Shown here: in pieces, positions 26,717 to 36,800 of the stretch
Position numbering within the stretch: position 1 is the first letter of the stretch
Layout: each line of letters starts with the position of its first letter
Source: Deltaproteobacteria bacterium
GTDB taxonomy: Bacteria; Desulfobacterota; Desulfovibrionia; Desulfovibrionales; Desulfovibrionaceae
DNA: 52,700 nucleotides
NCBI GenBank assembly: GCA_031275645.1
Contig: JAISOL010000038.1
Span: 1-52,700 of the forward strand
Direction: 5' to 3'
Notes under the pieces: generated by a model
Told to the model about the DNA's origin: nothing
The model's input: only the letters and a program-made list of their open reading frames with translations
Database searches by the model: none
Position numbers and translations under genes: made by a program

Positions 26717-27046
26717 ATGTACGCTATAGTGGAGAGCGGATGCCGGCAGTTGCGGGTGGAGGAAGGCAAAAAAATCCGGGTGGATTTGCTTGCCGCCAAG
26801 GCGGGCGACGAGGTGCTTCTGGACAAGGTGCTTTTTCTGGGCGGAAAAGACGCCCGTATAGGCGATCCTTATGTTGAGGGAGCTTCTGTCAGCGCCGAAG
26901 TGCTTGAGCACGTGCAGGATAAAAAGATAATCGTGTTCAAAAAGTGGCGGCGCAACGACAGCTTTCGCGCCAACGGGCATCGCCAGAAGTACACCACTCT
27001 TAAAATAAAAGCCATTACGGCTGAGGCGGAAGGACATGGCGCATAA
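26717..27046 (+). CDS. rplU: 50S ribosomal protein L21
   Basis: [23 protein letters not shown]...[24 protein letters not shown]; start trimmed to the RBS-preceded ATG. Confidence 0.95.
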   Translation: MYAIVESGCRQLRVEEGKKIRVDLLAAKAGDEVLLDKVLFLGGKDARIGDPYVEGASVSAEVLEHVQDKKIIVFKKWRRNDSFRANGHRQKYTTLKIKAITAEAEGHGA

Positions 27047-27311
27047 AAAAGCAGGCGGGAGTTCCCGCAACGGACGCGACAGTCAGGGGCAGAGGCGCGG
27101 CATCAAGCGTTTCGGCGGAGAACCGGTTCCGGCCGGCGGCATTATCGTGCGCCAGGTGGGGACTAAAGTGCATCCGGGCAAAAACGTGGGCTTGGGCAGC
27201 GACTATACTATTTTCGCCACTTGTACCGGGATTGTTAAATTTGAGAAATATATGCGCAAGAAGAAAGAGCTTACCAGAGTACATGTCCTGCCTGTTGTTC
27301 CCTCCGCCTGA
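27036..27311 (+). CDS. rpmA: 50S ribosomal protein L27
   Basis: [31 protein letters not shown]...[15 protein letters not shown]; overlaps the rplU end by a few bases. Confidence 0.97.
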   Translation: MAHKKAGGSSRNGRDSQGQRRGIKRFGGEPVPAGGIIVRQVGTKVHPGKNVGLGSDYTIFATCTGIVKFEKYMRKKKELTRVHVLPVVPSA

Positions 27312-27359
27312 TTTTCCGGCGTCAGGTATATGAACAATTAAAGCGGGCGACTTTTTCGG

Positions 27360-27388
27360 GAGGCGAAGGCATGGCTTTCGCCTCTTTT
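27360..27388 (+). terminator. Probable intrinsic terminator between rpmA and obgE
   Basis: gaggcgaagg / ctttcgcctc (one mismatch) followed by TTTT. Confidence 0.55.
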
Positions 27389-27443
27389 ATCAGGAAAACC
27401 GGTACGTCAGGGATGTACAACATCAAAGTGGAAATGCTCTGAG

Positions 27444-28574
27444 ATGCGTTTTGTGGACGAAGCCAGCGTAACTTTGCAGGCGGGCAAAGGCGGTCCGGGC
27501 TGCGTAGCCTTCCGGCGCGAAAAATTTCTGCCCTTTGGCGGCCCCAGCGGCGGCAACGGCGGCGATGGCGGCAACATCATTATCCGCGCTTCATCCCGCC
27601 TTTTGTCCTTATACGATTTTCGCCTGAAGCGTCATTACTCCGCCCCCAACGGAAGGCCCGGCGAAGGTTCGCAATGCCACGGCCGCCGGGGAGAGGATCT
27701 GGTGCTGGAACTGCCCGTGGGGACCCAGCTCTTTGTCGTGTCGGATACGGGCGAAGAAAACCTGCTGGCGGATCTGCGAGATGACGAAACAGAATTGGTG
27801 GCGGCGCGCGGCGGACGGGGAGGCAAAGGCAACGAATTTTTCAAGTCGTCCACCCTGCAGGCTCCGCGTTTCGCCCAACCGGGGGAAAAAGGAGAATTTC
27901 TGCGGTTGCGGCTGGAACTTAAAATCCTGGCTGACTGCGGCCTGCTTGGCCTGCCCAATGCCGGAAAATCCACTTTGATCGCGGCTGTTTCCGCCGCCCG
28001 TCCCAAAATCGCGCCTTACCCCTTCACCACCCTCGTCCCGAATCTTGGAGTGGTGCTGCACGGCGGCGACTACGACAAACGCCTGGTTCTGGCCGATATT
28101 CCGGGCCTGGTGGCGGGCGCGCACCAGGGCGCCGGTCTGGGGCATCGTTTTCTCAAACACGTGGAGCGCACCCGTTTTCTGCTGCATCTGCTCAGCGCCG
28201 CGGATCTGGACCCGGACAGCCCCGACCCTTGGGAGGGCTTCGATCTGATCAATACGGAACTGCGCCTCTTTGACGAAAGCCTTTCCACGCGCCGTCAGAT
28301 TGAAGTCGTGAACAAAATTGACCTGCTTTCCTCCAAAAATCTGGAAAAATTGCGGACGCGGGCACGGATGGACAAGCGGCGCATCTTCTTCATCTCCGCT
28401 CTGGAGAAAACCGGCCTGGAGGAAGTGCTGGACGAAATGTGGCGCCTGTTGGAAGAATTGACCGTCAATGCGCCGCTGACCGGTCGCGCCGGGAATAGTT
28501 TGCCTGACTGTGCGAAAGCATGTATGCTGGGCCCTGACAAACACCTGGGGGAAACATGGAATATGTCTTCATAG
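27444..28574 (+). CDS. obgE: GTPase Obg/CgtA
   Basis: Gly-rich Obg fold (GGPSGGNGGDGG), GLPNAGKSTL, DIPGLVAGAHQGAGLGHRFL, NKIDLL. Confidence 0.96.
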   Translation: MRFVDEASVTLQAGKGGPGCVAFRREKFLPFGGPSGGNGGDGGNIIIRASSRLLSLYDFRLKRHYSAPNGRPGEGSQCHGRRGEDLVLELPVGTQLFVVSDTGEENLLADLRDDETELVAARGGRGGKGNEFFKSSTLQAPRFAQPGEKGEFLRLRLELKILADCGLLGLPNAGKSTLIAAVSAARPKIAPYPFTTLVPNLGVVLHGGDYDKRLVLADIPGLVAGAHQGAGLGHRFLKHVERTRFLLHLLSAADLDPDSPDPWEGFDLINTELRLFDESLSTRRQIEVVNKIDLLSSKNLEKLRTRARMDKRRIFFISALEKTGLEEVLDEMWRLLEELTVNAPLTGRAGNSLPDCAKACMLGPDKHLGETWNMSS

Positions 28575-29491
28575 GAATAGCTGTACTGGCCGTTCTCTTT
28601 CTATTTTCCGGAATAAAACCCGTTCCGCAGGGTTATGAATATACGGTGGAACGCTTCGGGCGCTTCACCCACGCGCTCAAGCCTGGCCTGAACCTGATTG
28701 TGCCCTTTGTGGATCGCATAGGTCACAAAGTGAACATGATGGAAAACGTCCTGGATGTTCCTTCGCAGGAGGTGATCACCCGCGACAACGCCATGATCCG
28801 GGTGGACGGCGTGGTCTTTTTCCAGGTGCTGCAGTCGGACAGGGCATCTTACGAAGTCACCATGCTGGAATATTCCATCCTCAATCTGACCATCACCAAC
28901 ATCCGCACGGTAATGGGCTCCATGGACCTGGACGAGCTGCTCTCCCAGCGCGACGACATCAACGCCAGGCTCCTGACGGTTATTGACGAGGCCACCCACC
29001 CCTGGGGAGTAAAGGTCACCCGCGTCGAAATCAAAGACATCACCCCGCCGCAGGATCTGGTTGACGCCATGGCCAGACAGATGAAGGCGGAGCGCGACAA
29101 ACGCGCCTCCATCCTGGAAGCCGAGGGGCATAAACAATCGGCCGTACTCAAGGCGGAAGGACTGAAACAGTCGGTCATCCTCAAGGCCGAAGGCGACAAG
29201 GAGGCGGCCTACCGCGAAGCCGAGGCCAGAGAACGCTCCGCCGCCGCCGAAGCTTCGGCTACCCTGATGGTTTCCGAAGCCATTGCCAAGGGAGACATCA
29301 ATGCGGTCAACTACTTTGTGGCCCAAAAATATGTCGAGTCCCTGATCGCCCTGGCTCAATCCCCCAATCAGAAAGTGCTGATCCTGCCCCTGGAAAGCTC
29401 GGCCCTGCTGGGCTCTATCTCCGGAATAGCGGAACTGCTGGGCAGCCGGAGCCAGGAGTCGGCACTGAAAGCACCCAGAGCCGGAAAATAG
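28556..29491 (+). CDS. SPFH/stomatin-prohibitin-family membrane protein (QmcA-like)
   Basis: N-terminal TM; VPQGYEYTVERFGRF; ITRDNAMIRVDGVVFFQV; Ala/Glu/Lys-rich coiled coil. Confidence 0.93.
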   Translation: MEYVFIGIAVLAVLFLFSGIKPVPQGYEYTVERFGRFTHALKPGLNLIVPFVDRIGHKVNMMENVLDVPSQEVITRDNAMIRVDGVVFFQVLQSDRASYEVTMLEYSILNLTITNIRTVMGSMDLDELLSQRDDINARLLTVIDEATHPWGVKVTRVEIKDITPPQDLVDAMARQMKAERDKRASILEAEGHKQSAVLKAEGLKQSVILKAEGDKEAAYREAEARERSAAAEASATLMVSEAIAKGDINAVNYFVAQKYVESLIALAQSPNQKVLILPLESSALLGSISGIAELLGSRSQESALKAPRAGK

Positions 29492-29493
29492 TC

Positions 29494-29952
29494 ATGCCCG
29501 ATCTTCCCCTGCTTGAACCCATATGGTGGAACTGGTACTTGGGCGGCCTGGCCCTGGCCTGCCTGGAATTGCTTTTGCCCGGTTCCTACCTTCTCTGGAT
29601 AGGACTGGGAGCCTTGCTGACCGGGGCCCTCACGCATATCGCCGGAGGTTTTTACTGGCCCTGGCAGATCCTCGCCTTTTCCATCCTCTCCCTCTTCTCC
29701 CTGCTGGTCGGCAGACGTCTGATCCGCCGGGGGCGCTCCTCCTCCCGCTCCAGCCTGAACCAGCGCCAGCGCGGCTGCCTGGGGCGTCAGGGCGTGCTGG
29801 TCGCGCCCATCTCCGGAGGATACGGCCGCGTGCGGCTGGACGGCGTTTACTGGTACGTGCGCGGTCCGGATTTGCCCGAAGGCACTCTGGTAACGGTTAC
29901 CGGGGTGGAAGGCGCCACGTTGATCGTGGAAAAAGCCGATCCAGCCTCATGA
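29494..29952 (+). CDS. NfeD-like membrane protein
   Basis: TM segments followed by a small beta-rich domain (GRVRLDGVYWYVRG...GTLVTVTGVEGATLIVE); directly 3' of the SPFH gene. Confidence 0.88.
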   Translation: MPDLPLLEPIWWNWYLGGLALACLELLLPGSYLLWIGLGALLTGALTHIAGGFYWPWQILAFSILSLFSLLVGRRLIRRGRSSSRSSLNQRQRGCLGRQGVLVAPISGGYGRVRLDGVYWYVRGPDLPEGTLVTVTGVEGATLIVEKADPAS

Positions 29953-31904
29953 ACTCCAGGGTCAGCGACGTTTCCTCCCGCACGCGCCGCCCCCCGGATA
30001 TATTCGACGCCGTTGTGGCCGGAGGCGGACACGCCGGATGCGAAGCCTCCATAGCTATGGCCAGCCTGGGTTTGAACGTATTGCTCATCACCAGCAACGT
30101 GGATCGCATCGGGCACCTTTCCTGCAACCCCTCCGTAGGCGGCCTGGGCAAAGGGCAGCTTGTGCGTGAAATAGACGCTCTGGGAGGCATGCTGGGCCGC
30201 TGGAGCGACGCCGCGACCATACAGAGCCGCCTGCTCAACGCCAGCCGTGGCCCGGCCGTACAGGCGCCGCGGGCGCAGGTGGATCGCCGGGTCTACCTGG
30301 AAACAGTGCGGCGCGACATTCTGAGGCACAGCGGAATCTGGGTGATCCAGGATTTAGTCGCCTCCCCCCTTCTGCGCAACGGGCGGGTCAGCGGAGTCAG
30401 AACCGAACTGGGGCGGCAATTTGAATGCCGCGCCCTGCTTCTGGCCGCCGGCACCTTCACCAACGGTCTTTTGCATATAGGGGAGAGGCGCTTCGCTGGA
30501 GGACGCCTGGGAGACGAGGCTTCCACCGCTTTAGGCGCCGCCCTGCGCTCTCTGGGGGTGGAACTGGGGCGTTTCATGACCGGCACCACCCCGCGCCTGG
30601 CCGCCGATTCCATCGACTTCTCCGCCATGCAGGCGCAATACGGCGATCTACCGGCTCCGCAATTCAGCTTCAGCGGGCCTCCGCCGGCTCTCCCCCAACT
30701 GCCCTGCCACCTGACCTGGACCACCCCGGACAGCCACAAAATCATCACCGCCAACCTGCGGCTTTCTCCCATGTATAACGGGGCCATTTCCGGAACAGGC
30801 CCGCGCTACTGCCTGGCCATTGAGGACAAAATCGCCGGCCATCCCGAAAGAAACAGGCATCAGATCTTTGTGGAGCCGGAAGGGCTGGACAGCGCCGAAG
30901 TCTATCCCAACGGCATACACACCGGCCTGCCGCTGGAGGTACAACAGGATTTTCTGCGCCTTGTTCCCGGCCTGGAAAGAAGTCAAATTGTCAGACCGGG
31001 TTATGCCGTGGAATACGATTACATTCTGCCCACCCAGCTTAAAGCCACCCTGGAAATGAAAAACCTGCCCGGCCTCTGGTCAGCCGGGCAGATCAACGGA
31101 AGTTCGGGCTACGAAGAAGCCGCGGCCCAGGGGCTCTGGTCCGGACTGAACATATTCTGCGCCTTGCGCGGGCAACCGGAATTTCTGCCGGGCAGGCAAC
31201 TGGCCTATATGGCCGTGCTGGTGGACGACATGGTCACCAGGGGCGTGAACGAGCCTTACCGCATGTTCACTTCCCGCGCGGAACGCCGCCTGCTCCTCAG
31301 GCACAGCAACGCCGATTCCCGCCTCACGCCCCTCGGGCGCGAGCTGGGGTTGGTTAAAGATGAAGACTGGCGGAGCTTCCGGCAAAGACAGAGCTCCCTT
31401 GAGCGCCTGCTCCATGAGCTGCGCGCGCGCCTGCTCCGCCCGGACGCCGAAGCCAGAGCCGCCTTTGCGGAACTGGACGAACCCCCTCCCGAAAAAAAAA
31501 TGAGCCTGGCCGAACTGCTGCGCCGGCCCGGCATGAACAGCGCCAAAATAGCCCGCTTCTGGCCTGAAATCATGGAATTCAGCCTGGAAACCAGGAGCGA
31601 GGCCGAAAGCTCCCTGCTCTACGCGGGTTATCTGTCCAGAGAAGAAGAGCTGGCCCGCCGGCAGGAGACTCTGGAATCCGTGAAAATAGATCAGATAGAT
31701 TACAGCCTCGTGTCCGGACTCAGCCGCGAGCTTACGGAAAAACTCGGCGCCGTCCGCCCCGGAACCCTGGGGCAGGCGGGGCGTATACCCGGCATGACTC
31801 CGGCGGCCTTGAACTGTATTGAGATTCACCTGAAAAAACTGGCCGGCCGGAAAAAACACAGACTCGCCGAACGGGCCGGAGAACTGGACAGGGCCGGAGG
31901 TTAG
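29949..31904 (+). CDS. mnmG: tRNA uridine-5-carboxymethylaminomethyl modification enzyme MnmG/GidA
   Basis: DAVVAGGGHAGCEASIAMA, CNPSVGGLGKGQLVREIDALGG, AGQINGSSGYEEAAAQGL; start trimmed to the ATGA overlap with the nfeD stop. Confidence 0.96.
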   Translation: MNSRVSDVSSRTRRPPDIFDAVVAGGGHAGCEASIAMASLGLNVLLITSNVDRIGHLSCNPSVGGLGKGQLVREIDALGGMLGRWSDAATIQSRLLNASRGPAVQAPRAQVDRRVYLETVRRDILRHSGIWVIQDLVASPLLRNGRVSGVRTELGRQFECRALLLAAGTFTNGLLHIGERRFAGGRLGDEASTALGAALRSLGVELGRFMTGTTPRLAADSIDFSAMQAQYGDLPAPQFSFSGPPPALPQLPCHLTWTTPDSHKIITANLRLSPMYNGAISGTGPRYCLAIEDKIAGHPERNRHQIFVEPEGLDSAEVYPNGIHTGLPLEVQQDFLRLVPGLERSQIVRPGYAVEYDYILPTQLKATLEMKNLPGLWSAGQINGSSGYEEAAAQGLWSGLNIFCALRGQPEFLPGRQLAYMAVLVDDMVTRGVNEPYRMFTSRAERRLLLRHSNADSRLTPLGRELGLVKDEDWRSFRQRQSSLERLLHELRARLLRPDAEARAAFAELDEPPPEKKMSLAELLRRPGMNSAKIARFWPEIMEFSLETRSEAESSLLYAGYLSREEELARRQETLESVKIDQIDYSLVSGLSRELTEKLGAVRPGTLGQAGRIPGMTPAALNCIEIHLKKLAGRKKHRLAERAGELDRAGG

Positions 31905-32039
31905 CTGCTATTTCAAGGTAAAGTTGTACGAACAGCGCGTTTACGGTGTTTCACGCCTGAGCCCGCCGCGACGGTATCGGGCCTGAAACGCTCCAAGCTC
32001 GTAAGGAACCGGGAATCGGAACAAGCAGGAGGTTCTATT

Positions 32040-32891
32040 TTGGAGAGCGACTCGGACGGAGGAAATTTTTTCAACAAATTGGGACGCCTTTTCGGCGGCA
32101 GGAACACTGATCCGGTGGAACAGGCCATAATTGAGGCCAGCCAGGAAGGAGAGCTGGAGGAGGAGGAAGGCTCCATGCTCCTGAGCGTCCTCCATCTTGA
32201 CGACATCAAGGTGGAAGACATCATGACCCCGCGCACGGATATACACGGAGTGGACTCCACGGCCAGCGTGGCTTCGGCCATAGAGCAGATTCTGGAGTAC
32301 GGGCACTCGCGCCTCCCCATCTATCAGGATAACCGCGACAACATAGTGGGCATCATTTACGCCAAGGATTTGCTCCGTGAGGCCGTGCACCAGGATAATC
32401 TGCACAAGCCGGTATCCGTGGTCATGCGCCAGCCCTTTTTTGTGCCCGAAACCAAAAAAGCCATGGAACTTCTGAAGGAATTCCAGGCGCGCAAAACCCA
32501 CATGGCCATAATCCTGGACGAATATGGCGGCACCTCCGGCCTGGTCACCATTGAAGACGTGCTTGAGGAAATCGTGGGCGACATCGAAGACGAACACGAC
32601 GCCCCCAAGGAAGCGGATATAGTCTTTCTGGATGACGGCGACGTCAGGCTTTCGGGCCGGGCCTACCTGGAGGAAGTCAACGAAGCTCTGAACCTGAAGC
32701 TGGATTCGGACGAAGTGGACACCATAGGAGGGCTCCTCTCGCACATAGCCGGACGCCTCCCTCTGCCGGGAGAACGCTTTACCTTGAACGGGCGGCTCTT
32801 CATCGTGGAAAAAGCCGACAGCCGGCAGGTACACAGCGTGTTCGCGCCGGCGCCGGACAGCGGAGAAAACGGCCCGGGCGGAGCGCCTTGA
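32040..32891 (+). CDS. CBS-domain protein of the HlyC/CorC family
   Basis: VEDIMTPRTDIHGVD, YGHSRLPIYQDNRDNIVGIIYAKDLL, DEYGGTSGLVTIEDVLEEIVGDIEDEHD; TTG start. Confidence 0.93.
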   Translation: MESDSDGGNFFNKLGRLFGGRNTDPVEQAIIEASQEGELEEEEGSMLLSVLHLDDIKVEDIMTPRTDIHGVDSTASVASAIEQILEYGHSRLPIYQDNRDNIVGIIYAKDLLREAVHQDNLHKPVSVVMRQPFFVPETKKAMELLKEFQARKTHMAIILDEYGGTSGLVTIEDVLEEIVGDIEDEHDAPKEADIVFLDDGDVRLSGRAYLEEVNEALNLKLDSDEVDTIGGLLSHIAGRLPLPGERFTLNGRLFIVEKADSRQVHSVFAPAPDSGENGPGGAP

Positions 32892-32913
32892 GTAAAATTA
32901 ACGCTGTAAGACA

Positions 32914-34536
32914 ATGCTGAAAATCAAAGCTCTGTTCCATTTCACTCCCAGAGAGCTGTTCCTCATACTCCTGGGCGGCTTGGGTTTTTTTCTGGGCTTT
33001 CCCAACAGTCTGTTTCAGATTCCCCCTCTTGTTCTGCTTTTTCCCTTTGCCCTGGCCTGCCTGGCTCTGGAGGCGGAAAGCGAGGGCAAGGCCGCGGCCG
33101 GCGTGATTACGCTTCTCACCGCCGGAGGCTTGCCGGCCGCCTTCTGGCTGACCCATCCCCTGGTGACCTACGGCGGCGTTCCCATGCCCCTGGCCGTTGT
33201 CTTCATCATTATCCTGGCCGTATGCGTTTCCGCGTACTATATAGTCTTTGCCCTGTTCCTGCGCTTTTTCAGGGCGCGGGCGCCTCTCCTGGCCCTGCCG
33301 GCCGCCGCCTGCGCCTGGGGAGCTCTGGAATATGCCCGCGGACTGCTTTTTACCGGAATCACCTGGTTCAGCCTCTCCAGCGCTATGGCCGGCTGGCCGC
33401 TCTGGGCGCAGGGAGCTTCCCTGTTCGGCATGTTCGGCCTTTCCTCCGTTTATGCCTTTACGGCCTTTTCTTTTATCCCCCTGCTTCCGCGCGGCCGGAG
33501 GGGCGGCCTGAGAAAAGCTCCGGAAAAAATAAAAACCCTGACCCTTCCCCTGCTCGGCTGTTCTCTGCTGGCCGCCCTGCTTGCTTATGGCCAGGCGCGC
33601 CTGAAGCTGGACTTTACCGAAGGGCGCCCTGTCCTCATAGCCCAGGTACAGGGCAATATCGATCAGGCTCAGAAATGGCTGCCGGCAAAACAGATGCAAA
33701 CCGTGCGCCATTATGCGGCTCTCTCGGAAAAAGCCATTGAGCTGAGCCTGAAGCGATTCGGAAAAAATCCGGATTTGCTGGTGTGGCCTGAAACCTCCAT
33801 GCCCTTTTACTTCAGCCACGCCCCCAATCTGGGGGCGCTTCTGCGTGATCTGAGCAAAAGGCACGGCCTGCCCCTGCTCTTCGGAGCGCCTGAAAGCGAC
33901 AGGCCGCCGCTGGAAGCGCGCTACAACCGGGTCTGGCTCCTGGACGAGCAGGGCCGGGAGGCTGGGTATTACGACAAGGAACACCTGGTGCCCTTCGGAG
34001 AGTATCTTCCTCTGGGGCTGAACGTGCCCTTTGCGGGAGAATTTATCCAAGGCATGGGTTTTACGCCCGGCACGGCTGAAACTCCCCTGCGTTACAGACA
34101 TTTTGCCTTCGGCGTCCTGATCTGTTATGAAAGTCTCTTTCCGGAACTGGCCCAGGCCAGAGTGGAATCCGGAAGCAACCTCCTGCTTAATCTGAGCAAC
34201 GACGCCTGGTTCGGCGACAGTCCGGCTCCCTGGCAGATTTTGCAGCTTTCGGCCATGCGGGCCATTGAGCAGGGGCGCTACATGCTGCGTTCCACCAACA
34301 CCGGGGCCAGCGCCATGATTGATCCCGCCGGACGCATACAGGGGCTCGGGCCGCTGTTCAGGGATTATCCCAGCGTCCATCAGGCCTGGCTGCTGGAGGA
34401 GAAAACTTTTTTCAACAGATATTACGCCCGGATCACAAAAATCGTAGCCTGCTCGCCCCTCTTTTTTCTCGCTCTGCTCGGCCTGCGCCCCGTATTCAGA
34501 ACCGCGATCCGGCATAAAAAACGCGAAAGGATGTAA
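32914..34536 (+). CDS. lnt: Apolipoprotein N-acyltransferase
   Basis: Polytopic N-terminus plus nitrilase-like domain: VWPETSMPFYF, YDKEHLVPFGEYLP, ICYESLFPEL, NLSNDAWFGDSPAPWQI. Confidence 0.95.
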   Translation: MLKIKALFHFTPRELFLILLGGLGFFLGFPNSLFQIPPLVLLFPFALACLALEAESEGKAAAGVITLLTAGGLPAAFWLTHPLVTYGGVPMPLAVVFIIILAVCVSAYYIVFALFLRFFRARAPLLALPAAACAWGALEYARGLLFTGITWFSLSSAMAGWPLWAQGASLFGMFGLSSVYAFTAFSFIPLLPRGRRGGLRKAPEKIKTLTLPLLGCSLLAALLAYGQARLKLDFTEGRPVLIAQVQGNIDQAQKWLPAKQMQTVRHYAALSEKAIELSLKRFGKNPDLLVWPETSMPFYFSHAPNLGALLRDLSKRHGLPLLFGAPESDRPPLEARYNRVWLLDEQGREAGYYDKEHLVPFGEYLPLGLNVPFAGEFIQGMGFTPGTAETPLRYRHFAFGVLICYESLFPELAQARVESGSNLLLNLSNDAWFGDSPAPWQILQLSAMRAIEQGRYMLRSTNTGASAMIDPAGRIQGLGPLFRDYPSVHQAWLLEEKTFFNRYYARITKIVACSPLFFLALLGLRPVFRTAIRHKKRERM

Positions 34537-34538
34537 TT

Positions 34539-35661
34539 ATGCGGCAATTAAGCGAATTAAAAAGCGAATACCAGGAATTATCCGGACTCTTCCAGACTTT
34601 TCGGGGGCAGCTTTGACCTGGAAGACAAAAGACAGCGCCTGGATGAAATAGAGCGGCAACTGGCCGCGCCGGAAGCATGGAGCGAGGCGGAAAAGCTCAC
34701 GCCGGCGCTGCGGGAGAAAAGCGGCCTGGAAGAAGAGCTCTCCATGCTGGAGCGTATGGAGCGCCTGCGCCGGGAAGCCGAAGACTGGCTCCTCCTGGCT
34801 GAAGAAGAAGGGGAGGAAGCGCTGCCGGCGCTGGAAGAAGCTCTCTCTGCCCTGGCCTCCGCCCTGGAGCGGAACGAATTGCGCCTGCTTCTGAGCAGTG
34901 AAGGCGACGCCCAGAACGCCATCCTGGAAATACACCCCGGAGCGGGCGGCACCGAGGCTCAGGACTGGGCGGAAATGCTGCTGCGCATGTATCTGCGCTG
35001 GGCCGAAAGCCGCGGCTTCAGCTCCGAATATCTGGATTATCTGGTTGGAGACGAAGCGGGAATAAAAAGCGTCACCCTGCGGATAAGCGGCCTGAACGCA
35101 TATGGCCTGCTCAAGCATGAAAAGGGCATTCACCGCCTCATCCGCATCTCGCCCTTCGACGCCAGCGGGCGGCGGCACACTTCCTTCGCCTCTGTGGACG
35201 TGATCCCGGATGCCGGCGACAACATAAAAATTGAGATCAACGAGAAGGATCTGCGCATTGATGTATTTCGCGCCGGAGGAGCCGGCGGCCAGCATGTGAA
35301 CAGAACCAATTCCGCCGTGCGTATAACCCATCTGCCCACGGGCATAGTGGCCCAGTGCCAGGACGAAAAATCCCAGCACCATAACCGCGACAGCGCCATG
35401 AGCATTTTAAAGGCCAGACTTTACGCCCTGGAACTGAAAAAACGCGCGGAGGCGCAACAGGCCAGCTACCAGGACAAAGACGAGATAGGTTTTGGAAGCC
35501 AGATCCGCACCTACACCATGCAGCCTTACCGGCTGGTGAAGGATCACCGCAGCGGCTCGGAAATCGGCGACGTCCAGGCGGTGCTGGACGGGAAGATTGA
35601 CCAGTTCATCAAGGACAGCCTGATCCGCGCGCAGACGGAGAAAAACAGGCGATCGGCCTGA
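34539..35661 (+). CDS. prfB: Peptide chain release factor 2, expressed by +1 programmed frameshift
   Basis: ORF1 MRQLSELKSEYQELSGLFQTFRGQL-TGA, +1 shift into LDLEDKRQRLDEIERQLA..., RF2 features GGTEAQDWAEMLLRMY and GAGGQHVNRTNSAVRITHLPTGI. The ORF track lists only the internal-start fragment 34744-35661. Confidence 0.96.
34603..34617 (+). promoter_or_regulatory. prfB programmed frameshift site (GGGGG-CAG-CTT-TGA-C)
   Basis: SD-like GGGGG, 3-nt spacer, CTT TGA C slip site; the downstream frame is open through 35661. Confidence 0.95.
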
Positions 35662-35665
35662 ACGG

Positions 35666-36499
35666 ATGCTGTCCGGAGTAAAAAACATGCCGGCGAACAA
35701 GACTTTGACTATAGCCGTGCTCAGCGGCAAGGGCGGAGTGGGTAAAAGCAATCTGGCTCTCAACCTGGCTCTGGCCCTGAGCGGAAGCCAGGCCAAAACC
35801 CTGCTTGTGGACTGCGATCTCGGTCTGGCCAACCTGGATGTGTTGCTGGGGCTCGCCCCCCGGAGGAACATCCTGAGTCTGCTGCATCCGGGGACAAAGG
35901 TCGAGGATCTGGTCATAAACCTGGCCCCGGGGCTGGAGATACTTCCGGCGGATTCCGGTATGCCGGACAGCATAAAAGACGACGCTTCCCTTGCCCTCCT
36001 GCTGGCCGACAAGCTGGACGGCTTTATCCGCCGTTACGATTTTGTCCTTCTGGATATAGGCGCGGGCATAGCCGATACGGTCCTGGCCTTCGGGGCCATG
36101 ACTCTGATGCGCATCCTGGTAATCACGCCCGAACCCACTTCCCTTACGGACAGCTATGCCCTGATCAAGGTGCTGGCGGCCAGGCACGGAGTCAGGGATC
36201 ATTTCGTCCTGGTAAACCAGACCGCTTCCGCCAAAGAGGAAGGGGCCGCCTTCAAGCGCCTGCAAACGGCCTGTTCCCATTTTCTGAAAATCACTCCCAA
36301 CCTGCTGGGGGGCATACGCAGCGACAGCAAGCTGCCCGAAGCCGTGCGCCTGCAAACCCCGGCCCTCACGGCTTTTCCCCAAAGCAAATTTTCAGGCGGA
36401 ATCAAGGCGATCGCCGAAAAGATCCTCAGACTGCGCGCCGGCATACTTCCCGACATCGCCGAGCGCGCGCCCCTGAAGAAACCGGGGAATGGAATATAG
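35666..36499 (+). CDS. MinD/ParA-family P-loop ATPase (FlhG/FleN-like)
   Basis: AVLSGKGGVGKSNLALNLALAL deviant Walker A; LLVDCDLGLANLDVLLG; YDFVLLDIGAG. Confidence 0.9.
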   Translation: MLSGVKNMPANKTLTIAVLSGKGGVGKSNLALNLALALSGSQAKTLLVDCDLGLANLDVLLGLAPRRNILSLLHPGTKVEDLVINLAPGLEILPADSGMPDSIKDDASLALLLADKLDGFIRRYDFVLLDIGAGIADTVLAFGAMTLMRILVITPEPTSLTDSYALIKVLAARHGVRDHFVLVNQTASAKEEGAAFKRLQTACSHFLKITPNLLGGIRSDSKLPEAVRLQTPALTAFPQSKFSGGIKAIAEKILRLRAGILPDIAERAPLKKPGNGI

Positions 36500-36800
36500 C
36501 CCATAATACGGCCTGAAAAACGACTTCCTCCACGCGAGGATATTGCCAATCCGCCGCCCTATGCGACCTGTCAGGCTAATGTGTGTGATTCATAGACATC
36601 ATTATCAAAGGGGTTTTCTTCTTTTTCCCGAAAAGTCAAACTTTGCGAGTCTCCCGGCAGAGCCGGTGGGGGTACAGATTTTAATTAGCTTTCTTGCTCT
36701 CCATCTCTTGATTTTTATTTTAAATTACGACAAATTATCTATCAAATCGACCTGTGAACCGTTTCACTGCTTGCAAACGACTACAGAGTCCGGAGGGTGC

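Noticed and set aside
29523-29948. N-terminal extension of the MnmG ORF in the track
   Set aside because: Overlaps nfeD in another frame; conserved MnmG sequence begins after the ATG at 29949.
32800-34515. Minus-strand 571-aa ORF
   Set aside because: Antisense to lnt; shadow ORF.
36543-36800. N-terminal extension of the HU ORF
   Set aside because: HU homology and the RBS place the start at 36801; the upstream part reads as non-coding leader.
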